64,000 nt of DNA, from assembly GCA_016169945.1 (NCBI GenBank), contig JADLSH010000032.1, positions 434,001 through 498,000 on the forward strand, read 5' to 3'. The DNA comes from Trachythela sp. YZ-2020. Taxonomy: Eukaryota; Cnidaria; Anthozoa; Malacalcyonacea; Clavulariidae. The translations under genes were made by a program, and so were the position numbers. Positions 36,040-47,940 of this stretch are shown here, one piece after another (position 1 is the stretch's first letter; the number at the start of each line of letters is the position of its first letter). The notes under the pieces are model-generated. The model did not search any database, had not been told where the DNA came from, and saw only the letters and a list, made by a program, of their open reading frames with translations.

Positions 36040-37370
36040 GAGGATATTGCGGGTTCAAGCTCCTGCTGGCAATATTTTTTCGGCAGACTAGATGAGAAGA
36101 GCTGGAAAGGTTCTTATATTCTGTCATATATTTAAACCATCCTTTGATTAATCCTTGCTCTATTTAATAATATCTGATTTCATTGGAAATGTTCCAAACA
36201 AGATATTTTTATCGCTATTTGCTGCATGGTGTTGGATAAGATAAAAACAATAACAAAAGCCCGCAATGCATGACCCTGACACTAATCCTTTAATGAGGGA
36301 AGAGTTTTATCAACGACCAACGAACCCACCTAATTTATTTACTGTTCCGTTGCTTTCTTTCAACAAACACTCAGAAAGGTAAAAAATAATGTCGGATCAG
36401 GTCGGATTGTGAAATTGTCACTAAATGTGTTAATTATTTCTCCAATTGAAATTCCAACCAGGGGCCGGTTGTACGAAGGCCGTTTAGCTTAAACGGTGGA
36501 TAAGCCAAAATTAAAAAATACTTTCACACATTTGGTGAATGATTGAACTTAAATCTTATGCCCTTAATATGTAGTTGCAAATATAATTGTTCTATTCAAG
36601 TTGAAATATTTTAGCTTGGTTGTTCGATGAATGTATAGACTTGATCTATATATTTTCGAGTTATCCACCGTTTAAGCTAAACGGGCTTCGTACAACCGGC
36701 CCCAGGTTACTAATAAGGTTATCCATTTCACAAAACTGAACAGAAAGTTGATTGTGGATAAATTGCGATTAATTCTCTCGGATCACAATATCCAGAAGAC
36801 AAGCATTTAAATGAGATCTCATCAGCTGAGCGAGGATTTCAATAAAATGTGATTATTGCATTCTCTAAAATTGGTTTCGACATTTTTTTGAGAATGTATA
36901 ATATTACTATAACTATAAAAAAATAATAATACTGTACTGTACGCATTTTTTTTTTGTGTGTAAATATACTTCTAAAAAAAAAAAACTAAATTTCCTAATT
37001 TTCAAAAGTTGGAATATTGCTGTCAATTTTCAATATTCTTTATGATCGGTCAAATATCAATGGGCTGACAGGATTTGACAGTTAATAAATCCAGTATAAA
37101 TTATATAAAAACGTGAAACTCCTATTAAAGCTAACGTAGTAATAATATACAAGGGATGCGGGACATTTTGGGGGCTCCTGTATAAATTCGTGTCCCGCTG
37201 TTTATGGGTTAACGCGAGCAAGTAGTCTCACTGTTCAACGACGAAATACGTGTTCTGTCCTAGATTCTTATCTCACTGGCAAGATCGCAAAGAGATTTAA
37301 AGGCACCGTTATACCTTTCTTGAAGAACCCCAACAAGATCAGCAAGGCTACGTAAAATGTTATACCAATA
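36040..37370. repeat. Older duplicated segment, member 2 (inverted then direct)
   Basis: 36040-36880 is the reverse complement of 24835-25425 with a MITE inserted, while 36885-37370 matches 25910-26420 directly. The switch of orientation occurs at a T-rich tract around 36880. Confidence 0.75.
36461..36703. mobile_element. 243-bp MITE, GGGGCCGGTTGTACGAAG termini
   Basis: GGGGCCGGTTGTACGAAGGC and its reverse complement bound the element. The inverted repeat continues through CGTTTAGCTTAAACGGTGGATAA, about 43 bp per arm. Member 1 of the duplication reads TTCCAACAAGGTTACT (reverse complement near 25000) without it, which proves insertion. No clear target duplication was found. Confidence 0.8.
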
Positions 37371-37586
37371 ATATCGACAACAGTGAACACGTTCTAAAGC
37401 TAAGTGAAACATTCTATTTAGACAAAATCCTGCGAAATTTTACTATTGTCTCAAATATTGACAACAAACCCAGAAAATTGATTCTTATAATGCTATTTAG
37501 ACAATATTAATCAGTTTCTTGCAACGAAAAATTAGGCGTTGCTATATTCTATAAAAAACAGGTTGTTTTGTATGTGCTTATAATTA

Positions 37587-37680
37587 TTGGCTCTGCAATT
37601 GCAGGGCCAAACTCTAATCTTGGCTCGGCAATAGCAGTGCCAAACTCCAATCTTGGCTCTGCAATTGCAGTGCCAACCTC
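37587..37680 (+). repeat. 33-bp tandem repeat, 2.8 copies
   Basis: Units start at 37587, 37620 and 37653 with TTGGCTCTGCAATTGCAG or close variants. Each unit itself contains the small palindrome CTGCAATTGCAG. Confidence 0.8.
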
Positions 37681-38017
37681 AAATAATTCATAATTTGAAA
37701 GTAATATATCTGGATTTTAGCAACGTTTTTTCTTATATTGCTAGATACTAGGTTTTTTTGCTGAATTTGTCTTATCCATTTTGGCATTCGCATTGTCGTT
37801 GAGATAAAGTTCATTCAATATTTTCGAAATATCTTAATATCTGGCAAGGGTTTCATTCTACATGTTATCATCATTTATTGCTGATATCAACAAAAGTTCG
37901 GAGATATTTCCTTTATTTTAGTTTATAGATAAATTGTTTGCTAAAATCGTACTATATCCTAATTATTAACAACATTTCAGTCGAATTTCGTGCTGAAAGT
38001 GCAGTTTTGTTTTATAT

Positions 38018-39020
38018 TTGACCGGAAATTCAGTAAATAGAATATTTCACTTAGCTCTGGAACGTGTTAGTGACAGAAATTTCATGGATTATACAATGAA
38101 AACAACAAGTATCTTCAAGTTTAAACTAGTTTCCGAAACAAAAGTACATAGGTTTCTTTGGTCTCTAAACCAATGTAAATCTATTGGAATTTACAAAATT
38201 CCTGCTAAAATTATTCGAATTGCTGACCCATTAATTGCAAATATATTCGTTGACAAAAATTTTCAATGCGGCAATTAACAGTGAAACTGTTCCAACTGAA
38301 TGGAAACCAGCGACAGTGACTCCTTTGCACAAAAATGGTCCTCGAAACTCGTTAAACAACTATCGTCCTATTTCCATACTGCCTGTTATAAGCAAAGTTT
38401 TCGAAAAAGTATTATATGAACAATTATATGAGTATCTGGTTGAAAAGAATTTGTTATCTCATCATCAATTTGGTTTTAGGGAGTTTCATTCTACATCTTC
38501 TGCCCTTTTGGATAGCACAAATGAATCGTTTATTAATATGGATCATGGTATGTTTAATATTGCAGTATTTCTTGATTTTCAAAAGGCTTTCGACACTATA
38601 AATCATGGGATACTGCTAATGAAACTTGATCTTTATGGCATTGAACAACAAGCTTAAACCTTCTAAGGTCTTATTTAGCGAACAGAACTCAAATGTGTTC
38701 CGTTAACGGAGTATTATCCGGTCCAAAGCTAGTTAAGTGTGGAATTTCTCAAGGGTCAATTCTCGGATCGCTTCTATTCTTAATCTATATAAATGATTTA
38801 CCTAACAGTTTAGGGTACTCGTCAACAAGAATGTTTGCCGACGATACGACATTCACTGTATCTGACTAGTCCATTCATGTTGCAGAGGTGTCCATTAAAT
38901 TAATCATGATCTTGCTAATGTTAAACAGTGGCTCTCTACAAATAAACTGTCTCTAAATCATGTCAAACCTGAATACCTACCAATTGGATCACGGCACAAT
39001 ATCAATAACTTATTTGTTTT
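38018..39020 (+). pseudogene. Non-LTR reverse transcriptase fragment
   Basis: The plus-strand frames 38018-38278 and 38235-38657 overlap by a frameshift. They read SIGIYKIPAKII, NSLNNYRPISILPVISKVFE, FLDFQKAFDTINH, then CGISQGSILGSLLFLIYIND and MFADDTTFTVSD. That is the reverse transcriptase core up to the A-D-D site, followed by a stop and decay. Endonuclease and C-terminal parts are absent. It interrupts the older duplicated segment between 37370 and 39025, so it inserted after that duplication. Confidence 0.8.
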
Positions 39021-39024
39021 AACA

Positions 39025-39768
39025 TACCATACAGGAATGATGGATTATCTCCGTGTTTCTAGACCACGCCATTACAGAATTACAGGAGCGTAGCATTATA
39101 TGCACGCATAACCTCGTCTTCATTCTTTGATTTCTTTTGAAGTGTCATATTTTTTGTTTTCAAAAGTATGAAGTCGAAGATATGCGTGTGTAATGCTACG
39201 ATCCCGTAAGTTTGGAAGACTCATTTGGAAGACTGTGAATAGATATCACAAACGGAACATCCTTGCCTGAATTAGAAAATATTAATGATCTTCCGTCTTT
39301 TTGTCTCAACACAACATAATTATTTCGTATTGGAATGAACTTATTATCAATAGCTTGTTTTAGAACAGCACCATGCCTTCCCTAACAGAGAACTAAAAAA
39401 TAATCACAAAACATTAGTCCCTTATCAGAGAGACATTGAAAAAAAGTAGATCGCTGAGACCTGAAAGCTATGAAATAATGAAAATAACTATGAAATCTCT
39501 TATAGAGAATGGAACTCGAGCGTTTGCTTTGGCGTGTCAATGCCTTACCGCTAGATTACGAGCGACGGATTCAAAATTAATCGCGAAAATCGAGCAAGTT
39601 TCTTTTCTTAAACGGTTCCTTCCGTCCTCGTCATTGTTGGAAAGGAAAGATAATTCGTCGCTGGGGCAACAGTGACTATATACTGATAGGTTTCGGGTTT
39701 TCAGCATTTTAACATTTGGCAATTGGCAGTCATGGTCGGCAGTCGTGGTCACAAAACAACTTTATACT
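39025..39768. repeat. Older duplicated segment, member 2 (continued)
   Basis: 39025-39240 matches 26440-26660 and 39245-39490 matches 26860-27290 (the leader of the non-LTR element). 39498-39768 matches 32126-32370. Thus nearly the whole 4.8-kb non-LTR body present in member 1 is missing here. The join is near 39490. Coding readings here are not credible. Confidence 0.7.
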
Positions 39769-40504
39769 GGGTCATTCCACGCCAAATCGACTAAACTTCC
39801 CGCACAAGCATTACAGATTTAGTTGATTTTTGGCACGCTTTTAGATCATTATATAATTAGAATTTTTGTGAATGTTCAGTAGATGACATTAAGTATTTCA
39901 GGAAATATAAGCAAAGCACTGCGTGATTGTCAGCGGCGGAAGTCGCCATTTTGACAGAATTTGTAATTTCGGCATAATTCGCACATCAATATCTCGTTTA
40001 TCACTCCACCTATTAACACGAAAATGTGTACAGTAATAAATCTGAGACTGCTCTTCTAAACCAATACATCGTTTAATGTATGTGGTAAAGGATGTCGTAA
40101 ATAACGGGGGATCAACATACTGGCAGAATGGAAAAAATACAAATTCGTCGTAGATTTGAACTATAATATCTTGGTAGATATCTGTCTAGGTACATTCATG
40201 TTATCCACACATAAAAACAAGCCTTCAAAGAATTCTTGTTAGCAATAATAGCCCGTTATAATTAGTCAGACATTAAAAATACCGATTTAAATTGCGGCAA
40301 TATTTAGAAGTATCTTCTTTTCGACGAGGGAAATTAGCATGTGGGACTAATCGGACAAACTCAAGATTTCGCTGTATTAAAGTAGATGTTATGCTAAACC
40401 TGTGGTAGAAATTTCATTATTGTCCTCTGACTGGTTCGATATTAACGAGCGATCTAAAAAGTGGTGTTTTTCACTAATTGAATTCAAATGTAAACAAACA
40501 AATT
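39769..40504 (+). repeat. Left terminal inverted repeat, 736 bp
   Basis: It pairs with 46921-47656. Both arms are exactly 736 bp. By eye I count about a dozen mismatches and no indel, so about 98% identity, which implies a fairly recent insertion. Confidence 0.9.
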
Positions 40505-40667
40505 ATTATTATAATTAATAAGTAATAGTAATTGACATTTATGTCAATTTCACCAAAAGTCATACAACATATCGCCAAAATATTGAAAGTACTGGAACGG
40601 AACATACTTCTATGACTATGAAGCAGTACTGACTACCTCTTTAAAAATAACAATTATATATAACGCG

Positions 40668-41134
40668 CAGGCCCGTACTCAGAAAATTATCCAGGGGGGG
40701 TGTAAGCTGGTTTCAACCGACTGCCAAACGAACTTGTACCGACTACAAAATATTTTTTTTATATGTAGACGGGGGGGGGGCATACGGGTTAAAAAAATTT
40801 TCCCGGACTACTAGCGGTTTAATAATACTAGTAAACCAATATATACGCACTTTCCTGAATAGCTACAAAAACCGACTTTGTGTAGACTTTCTTTGTGCCG
40901 ACTTGTTTTGTGTCGACTTTCTTTGTGCCGACTTGTTTTGTACCGACTATATTTGTGCCGACTTCTATTGTTTTGTGCCGACTAAAATCTCGCATTTGCC
41001 GACTAAATCTCCAAAAACACTATCTGGGGGGGTGTGACACCCCCCCAAACCCCCCCCATAGATATTTTCAATTTATTCAAACAATAATAACATAAATACA
41101 AGCAATAATAAGACAAGGCCGAGATACGGCCCTG
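40668..41134. mobile_element. 467-bp hAT-type MITE
   Basis: A perfect 8-bp target duplication ATAACGCG lies at 40660-40667 and 41135-41142. The ends CAGGCCCGTACTC and GAGATACGGCCCTG are near inverted repeats of the hAT CAGGG type. The interior contains long G and C runs and a degenerate tandem array of TTTGTGCCGACTT-like units (40877-40990). It is nested in the 7.9-kb transposon. Confidence 0.85.
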
Positions 41135-41182
41135 ATAACGCGTCCAAATTGTACGTACACACGCATCACAAAATGTATTTAT

Positions 41183-42607
41183 CCCCGAGCCGGCGCGAAG
41201 CGCCGTGCGAGGGTACTAATTCCGCTCGGCTATTTATTACACCCGGGAAAAAAGGAAAGCTATGCGAAGCCAAAGTTCCTGGCGTGTGGCTATGTTTCAT
41301 GGGTGTCATGGGTGAACGTTTTCGCGAATTTCGTGAACTTTTCGTGGACATCGCGTGGGCTGTTATTGTCAGGAGCGGAATGAGCGAAGATTATCGCTTT
41401 TAGGGACTTTATAAAGAGGAGTTGCGAGGCGAATTTTATCGCTTTTGCTTTATATACTAGAAATACATGCTTGCAGTAACCCCTCGCCCCAGCTGAACAT
41501 TGCCAGTCATTACATTCCAAAACATTACTATTGCTAATCTTTTTTATCAAAAAATCTGCCATGCAAAGGTTGTAGGCGAGTCGGATATCTGCGTTCAAAA
41601 CAAATTTTTGGCTTAGAAAACAGAATTGGATCCTTGGCTCACACCCCTCTTCACGACACAATAAAAGGCTATCGCCAAATGAAATGTTTTACTTGACGTA
41701 ATCACTGTGGCTTCCTTCATTTTAAATGTACCATTACAATTTTGATCATTACTCTAATAGTTTGGAAAGAAGAGTGGAAGGAAACAATAATATTTTGGGA
41801 AATATATTTTGAAAGAATAAAAAATGGAAATTTTGTCTCAAGAAGAGGAAGCACAGTAGCCATGGCAACACGATAAAATAAACTTTTCTGGAGTACAAAA
41901 CAGCTAAACAGGTTACAAAAACTACAAAAATAATTAAAATATTAGTTGCTTTAGCCACACAAATCTGAGATATATGGTGTAGGTATGTTCTTATGCATTC
42001 TATAAGCTTCAAATTAATGTTTAAATGCAACCTTCCGTTTATTAAAACGTTGCCAAAAGTTTATAAAACTAAACTGGCTTTTACTTATAAATTAGTTTTT
42101 GAAATGAAATCAGTTGAAAATATACAAATTCTCTCGTGTGAAACGATTTCGCTTTCCTTTTAAGTTGGAACTTTTTGATAGCATAAAATATAGGATATTT
42201 TAATTGGAAAGAAATGAAAATCTATGTAAATAAAACAACATTCTTACGGCTATATTAAAATACATCAACAATTTAATATAAGAAACTTGCCATATTTTTT
42301 CGACCATCTATCTCTATTTATCCTTTTTTATAAAGTATAAACGATAAATTTGTTCCGCAGCTTTTCCTGAAGTCCCAAAAAGCGATTTATAAGTTATAAT
42401 TCAGACTTACTGATATGACTTACTCATGTTTTTTTAATTCGCTCATTCCACTCCTAACAAAGATTTATAGTGAGATGACAACCCATCACACCCATGCGCC
42501 CGCAAAACTTGATGAACTTTGGATTTCCCATTGCTTTCCTTTTTTCCCGGGTGTAAATATCCGAGCGGAATTAGTACCCTCGTACGGCGCTTCGCGCCGG
42601 CTCGGGG
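41183..42607 (-). mobile_element. 1,425-bp fold-back element with both termini (copy 3)
   Basis: CCCCGAGCCGGCGCGAAGCG on the left is matched by its reverse complement on the right, followed in both arms by GAGGGTACTAATTCCGCTCG and CCCGGG. Similarity between the arms continues for over 100 bp. The interior is the reverse complement of 29480-30385. This is the only copy here with both ends. No target duplication was recognised and there is no credible ORF. Confidence 0.75.
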
Positions 42608-42739
42608 AAAAGGATAAGAAGAGATATATGAGCGAAAAAAGTAAAATATAAGGCGAGTTTGTTATAATTGTTGATGTATTTGTTCATGGCATATTATCAT
42701 TGTTTTAAAAACTGTTGCTTTATATAAATAGTCAGTCTC

Positions 42740-43667
42740 GTTTAATTCCAGTTTAAGTATCCTATATTTTATGTTACAAAAAGCTATAAATTAAAAGGAA
42801 AGCGGAACCATTTGTACGAGAGAATTGTATACTTTCAACCCCAAGATTTCATTTCAAAAAGGAATTTATAGGTAATAAATGCAGTTTTGTTTTATGAACT
42901 TTACGAAACGTTTTATATTGAACGGACGGTTGAATTTTTCAATTTTACATTAAAATAAAATATTAGAATTCTTAATAACATACCTACATGATATATTTCA
43001 GTATTCTATTGTTAAAACCATTAATATTTAAACTACATTGCCGGTTTTGTAGTGTAATTTGTACGCTAAAAACTGTAAAAAAAATTTCTTACTGATCGTG
43101 TTGCCATAACTACAGTGCTTCCACAGTTTGAAACAAATTTCAATTGTTTATCCTTGCAAAAATCCTTAAAATTCCTTTATATAATTCCTTAATATTTAAA
43201 TTTTCTTCCAGTTTTCCTTTGTTTTCCTTGCAAACCATGACAGTAATATGACTAAAATTGTCATGGCACATTTGAGATTAGTATTTACGTCAAGTACTCC
43301 ATTTAAATGGTAATATCCTTTGGAGGAGGGGGGGATTCAATATCGTTTTCCCGGCCAAAATTTTGTCTGAAACCCAGATATAAACAGACTCGGTCAATAG
43401 GGCACTAATTTACCGAATGCCATTTCCAGTAGTAAAAATTCTGGTGCAACTGCCATATTTTCCAGTTAAGCAATTAAAAAACCCTAGCTCTCGTAGCCTC
43501 TTTTTACCCCCTTCACGATCGCATTCTGACTAAGTCTATTCTGGTTTTGAACAAATCATCCTTTGCATGCAGATTTTGCAACGAAAAGCTTAGAAATGTT
43601 TAGGAACTGTCGTTGTTTAGCTGTGGCGACTGGCGAGGGGTTACTGCATGCATGTATTTCTAGTATA
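42740..43667 (+). repeat. Diverged fold-back family member (copy 4)
   Basis: It aligns loosely with 29640-30385 and ends at the same GGGTTACTGCATGCATG border. It is much more diverged than copies 1-3. It lies in opposite orientation to copy 3, 0.13 kb away, just upstream of the transposase gene. Confidence 0.6.
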
Positions 43668-43848
43668 TATAGTGATTACATTATTACACAATTGTGATGT
43701 CATAACCATACTTGGTGACGTAATATATAAAATAAAACGTTAAGTGTATGTATATAAAATAAGAAGTGAATTATAAAAGGTACGTAAGCTAAATGTTGGA
43801 GAAATAAAGAAGATTATATTGCTGAATATTTAATTAATTATACGTCGA

Positions 43849-46376
43849 ATGGCAAGCAAGCTTGAACCTTGTTCAATAGGTATTTTACTCGGCTCAACTG
43901 AAGACTGCCACAAGACTACTTACGCAAGGAAAGTTGGAATAAACAAGTTGGCAGCTGTCCTGGCGGACGACGTAGAACTAATTGTACGAAGGAGCGGTTT
44001 AAAGGCAGAAAATGATAGCGTTATCTGTTTTCATCATGAAATGGTTTATTTACGCAAGTATGAATTTTTGCAAAAAGGTTGCTGTGATCCCTTTGAAATG
44101 CATCCAACAACGGCGAGGAAAAAGTCTTTACGCAGAATAGATATTGCAAACGCGGACAAAATTAACAAACTCGTTGTGAAAGATATCAAGCCTGGTCAAA
44201 AGCTGTGCCCAAAATGTTCATCTCATCTTGGAAGCATCGATGAAAGTTGCATCGAAGAAGATGAAGAGTATAAGCCTGAAGACGAGGACGAGTTACATAA
44301 TCTTGCTGCCACGTTTAGCTCCCTTGGTTGCACTCCAGTTAAGACTAAATTCGCACAGAGAGACCGTGCGGTGTATGCCAAACGAAAGGCTCAAGAAGCG
44401 CAGACGGCTATTACTAACGAAGTTGCTCGTCGTTTAAATGTTGACTCCAATGAACTTCAAACGTGTCAAAAGTGCACAGACCTTGACGCAATTATAGAAG
44501 GGATCAGAGAAAAATGCTCCACCTCAAACATGGAAGCCACACTAAAACTTATCACTCTCGCGCCGCCTTCTTGGACAATAGAAAAAACTGCGAACGAGTT
44601 CGTGGTGTCTAAGTTCATGGTGAACAAAGCACGGAAATTGAAAAAGGCGAAAGGAATTTTACCCGATATAAGCCCAATAAAAGCAAGAAAACTGTCGGAA
44701 GAAAGCAAAACGAAGGTCATCGATTTTTACAATGACGACGAAGTATCACGAATGTGCCCAGGGAAAAAAGACTTCGTTTCCGTTAAAAATTCAGAGGGAA
44801 AACGAGTCCATGTTCAAAAGCGACTCTTGCTTGCTAATTTACGTGAACTGTATTTGCACTACAAAGAAAAATCAAGTCGTGAACACGTTGGATTTTCCAA
44901 GTTTTATGAACTTCGGCCGCGTTGGTGTATTACCGTTGGAGCGAAAGGTATGCATTCGGTATGCGTCGGCGAATACCATCAAAACGTCAAGTTACTGCTG
45001 GATTCTCTCCCTGGTCCAAAACTTGATCATAAATCCTTAATGGCGAAACTTGTTTGCGATGTCAGTGAAAGAAACTGCATGCTTCATCGGTGCGAGAAAT
45101 GTCCAGGTTCTGTCAGTCTCAGAGAACACCTTCAGTCTGTCTTTTTGGAACGTTCAATCGAGGAGGACGATGAACTAACTTTCAAGCAATGGACGCATAC
45201 AGATGGCACACGACTTATCACAATACAGGAACTTGCGTGTGACCTCTTGGAGGAGATCGTTTTGCAAATTAACGCTCTAACCAGCCATAGCCTCATCGCG
45301 AAGGCACAAGCAGCCTACCTTTCAGAGCAAAAGGAGTCGTTAACTCGAGGTACTGCGGTTGTTTTGCTCGATTTCGCAGAAAACTACTCATTTGTTGTTC
45401 AGGACGCTGTTCAAGGTTACTACTGGGACAACAGTCAAGCTACACTGCATCCACTAGTTGCCTATTATCGGAAAGAAGATGGCAGTCTTGGTACGATCAG
45501 TTTCTGTGTGGTCAGCTATTGTCTGAAGCATGATGCTACAGCTGAGTACGCATTTATCAGCGTTATCATTGCTCATCTCAAGAAATTAATTCCAGGTCTT
45601 TGGTTGGTGAGGTACATCAGTGATGGAGCCGCCAGTCAGTAAAAGAACTGTAAGAACTTTTTAAATTTATGCTACCATGAGGAGGATTTCGGGGTGAAGG
45701 CGGAATGGCATTTTTTTGCAACAAGTCACGGGAAAAGTCCATGCGATGGTATCGGTGGAACCATTAAGCGTCTAGTCGCCAGAGCTAGCCTTCAAGCTAC
45801 CACAGGGAATCACATTCTCAATGCTAATTAAAAGAACTCTTTTCGTGGGCAAAAGCTAACATTTCGGGAATCGAAATGCTTTTCGTAAGCACTGGGGAAA
45901 TTGAGAAATGCGAAATGGTCTTAGAGCCACGTCTGGACGACGCCAAAACCATAGCAGGAACAAGGAGTTACCAGAGTTTTGTTCCAGTCAGTTCTGATTC
46001 TCTGCAAATCCGGCGAATTTCAGCAGATGTGGATGGAACATCCGTTAATGTAACAAGTTCGTCTCAGGCACAAGCATCTCAATCTTTCACACATGGTCAG
46101 TACTTAGCAGCAGTTTACGACAAAGCCTGGTACCTGGGTGTCGTGGAAGATATATCGCACGAGAATGAAGACGTCCTCGTAAACTTCATGAGATCTCGTA
46201 ATCCTGGCACTACAATCCACTCGTTCCTACGGCCATCAACACGAGATGAATGTTGGATTCCTTTTGATAATGTGCTATGTACCGTGCAAGAGCCGCTGCA
46301 TATCACAAAGGGTCGAATCAAACAATACAAACTTAACAGTCCAGCAATTGAGATGATTGATTGTTACTACAATTGA
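43849..46376 (+). pseudogene. Transposase of the 7.9-kb element (one nonsense, one frameshift)
   Basis: A 597-codon ORF (43849-45642) ends in SDGAASQ at a TAA. The same frame continues with homologous sequence (KNCKNFLNLCYHEEDF, EWHFFATSHGKSPCDGIGG) until a frameshift at about 45822-45828. It then resumes in the frame of the 166-codon ORF ending at 46376. N-terminal Cys pairs (CCDPF, LCPKC) may bind zinc. Acidic candidates for the catalytic core are the D of LLDFAENY (residue 508), the D of SDGAASQ and the D of CDGIGG. The C-terminus has a chromo/Tudor-like stretch (AAVYDKAWYLGVVEDI). From memory, similar proteins occur widely in invertebrate and fish genomes, often annotated as cc8L18.2-like, and I take them as Sola-type transposases. 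The two lesions mean this copy is not autonomous. There are no introns. Confidence 0.75.
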
Positions 46377-46920
46377 CCATGACGTTTCATTGATATTCAT
46401 GTTGAAAATAGTTAAAAGCTGATTTGTATTGATTTAAGTCTGAGAAAATCAGTTTGTACAAGACGCCCGACCAGGCGTTCTCTAGCTCCATCTACGGGTG
46501 AGCTGAGGTATTAAGGGAATAGCTGATCTGCAGTACTATAAACTATAGAATATAGCCCGACATTGTTAACTTGAGCTATTATTTAGTTGTTATTTAAGGT
46601 AATTCAGCTGTGCGCAATTTACTCTAGTACGTTCATAAATACATAGTCGAAAAATATTGTTAAGATAGCTTTAATTATATTAAGATAATTATTAACATTC
46701 TGATGGAAGTCACTTTGGCGTGATTGACATGCGTATAATTATAAATAACAAATAATTATATTAATATTATACATGGACAGTATAAAGACTCAAAATGAAC
46801 GTTTTATATCAATGATTTCTCGCATTTGTGACTTTTTGGCGGACATAGAAAATACTAGAAAAGGACTAGGAGATTGATAACAAAATCACCGGTTTAGTTA
46901 CTGCGCTTCATGCAATTCAG
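46377..46920. other. 3' non-coding part of the transposon
   Basis: AT-rich sequence between the transposase stop and the right inverted repeat. No gene is recognised. Confidence 0.5.
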
Positions 46921-47656
46921 AATTTGTTTGTTTACATTTGAATTCAATTAGTGAAAAACACCAATTTTTAGATCGCTCGTTAATATCGAACCAGTCAGAG
47001 GACAATAATGAAATTTCTACCACAGGTTTAGCATAACATCTACTTTAATACAGCGAAATCTTGAGTTTGTCCGATTAGTCCCACATGCTAATTTCCCTCG
47101 TCGAAAAGAAGATACTTCTAAATATTGCCGCAATTTAAATCGGTATTTTTAATGTCTGACTAATTATAACGGGCTATTATTGCTAACAAGAATTCTTTGA
47201 AGGCTTGTTTTTATGTGTGGATAACATGAATGTACCTAGACAGATATCTACCAAGATATTATAGTTCAAATCTACGACGAATTTGTATTTTTTCCATTCT
47301 GCCAGTATGTTGATCCCCCGTTATTTACGACATCCTTTACCACATACATTAAACGATGTATTGGTTTAGAAGAGCAGTCTCAGATTTATTACTGTACAAA
47401 TTTTTGTGTTAATAGGTGGAGTGATAAACGAGATATTGATGTGCGAATTGTGCCGATATTACAAATTCTGACAAAATGGCGACTTCCGCCGCTGACAATC
47501 ACGCAGTGCTTTGCTTATATTTCCTGAAATACTTAATGTCATCTATTGAAAATTCACAAAAATTCTAATTATATAATGATCTAAAAGTGTACCAAAAATC
47601 GACTAAATCTGTAATGCTTGTGCAGGAAGTTTAGTCGATTTGGCGTGGAATGACCC
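46921..47656 (-). repeat. Right terminal inverted repeat, 736 bp
   Basis: Mate of 39769-40504. The inner end is AATTTGTTTGTTTACATTTG and the outer end is GGCGTGGAATGACCC, followed by TACT. Confidence 0.9.
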
Positions 47657-47940
47657 TACTGCAAAAAGTTTGGACCAAATTTGTTTAGGTGTAATTGGGC
47701 GTGCGAAATCAACCTGATATGCTCCCACATTCCCAAGAGAAAGACGTTGTTAATAAATCGAAGGAATTGCCCCAATACGGCGCTCGGTTTTGATGGTGTA
47801 TCGGTCGCACATGTGCTTTGGCACATGTGCTACCACATACATCCGATATATTACCTCAGGGAGCACGTTTGGCTATTCTCTCTGTCTCTTAAATAGCCCC
47901 AGCGACTTAACGCTCTCTAGAGCGTCTTGTTGCTAACTTA
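47657..47940. repeat. Older duplicated segment, member 2 (between two insertions)
   Basis: Matches 32370-32645, including TGATATGCTCCCACATTC and TTGTTGCTAACTTA. It continues at 50040 after the non-LTR insertion. Confidence 0.75.

Larger units (their letters stand above)
39769..47656 (+). mobile_element. 7,888-bp DNA transposon with 736-bp TIRs, Sola-like
   Basis: The ends are GGGTCATTCCACGCCAAATC and its reverse complement. The target duplication is TACT on both sides (39765-39768 and 47657-47660). The paralogous locus near 32362 reads TTTATATTACAAAAAG without any insert, confirming the borders. A 4-bp duplication with a 5'-GGG end and long TIRs fits what I recall of the Sola group, but the superfamily is inferred and not proven. 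Inside lie one transposase pseudogene (43849-46376), a hAT MITE (40668-41134) and two fold-back repeat copies (41183-42607 and 42740-43667). Confidence 0.85.

Noticed and set aside
37587..37680. Possible CRISPR-like array
   Set aside because: The 33-bp units are contiguous with no spacers, only 2.8 copies exist, and the genome is eukaryotic.
39025..39768. ORF at 39436-39675 as a gene
   Set aside because: It spans the join of two repeat segments, and the same sequence near 32130 has no open frame.
40877..40990. GCCGACTT array as a protein-coding repeat
   Set aside because: The units are degenerate and of uneven length inside a MITE, and the small ORF over them ends in the C run.
43849..46376. 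Domesticated host gene instead of a transposase
   Set aside because: It is single-exon, sits inside matched 736-bp TIRs with a target duplication, and carries a nonsense and a frameshift.
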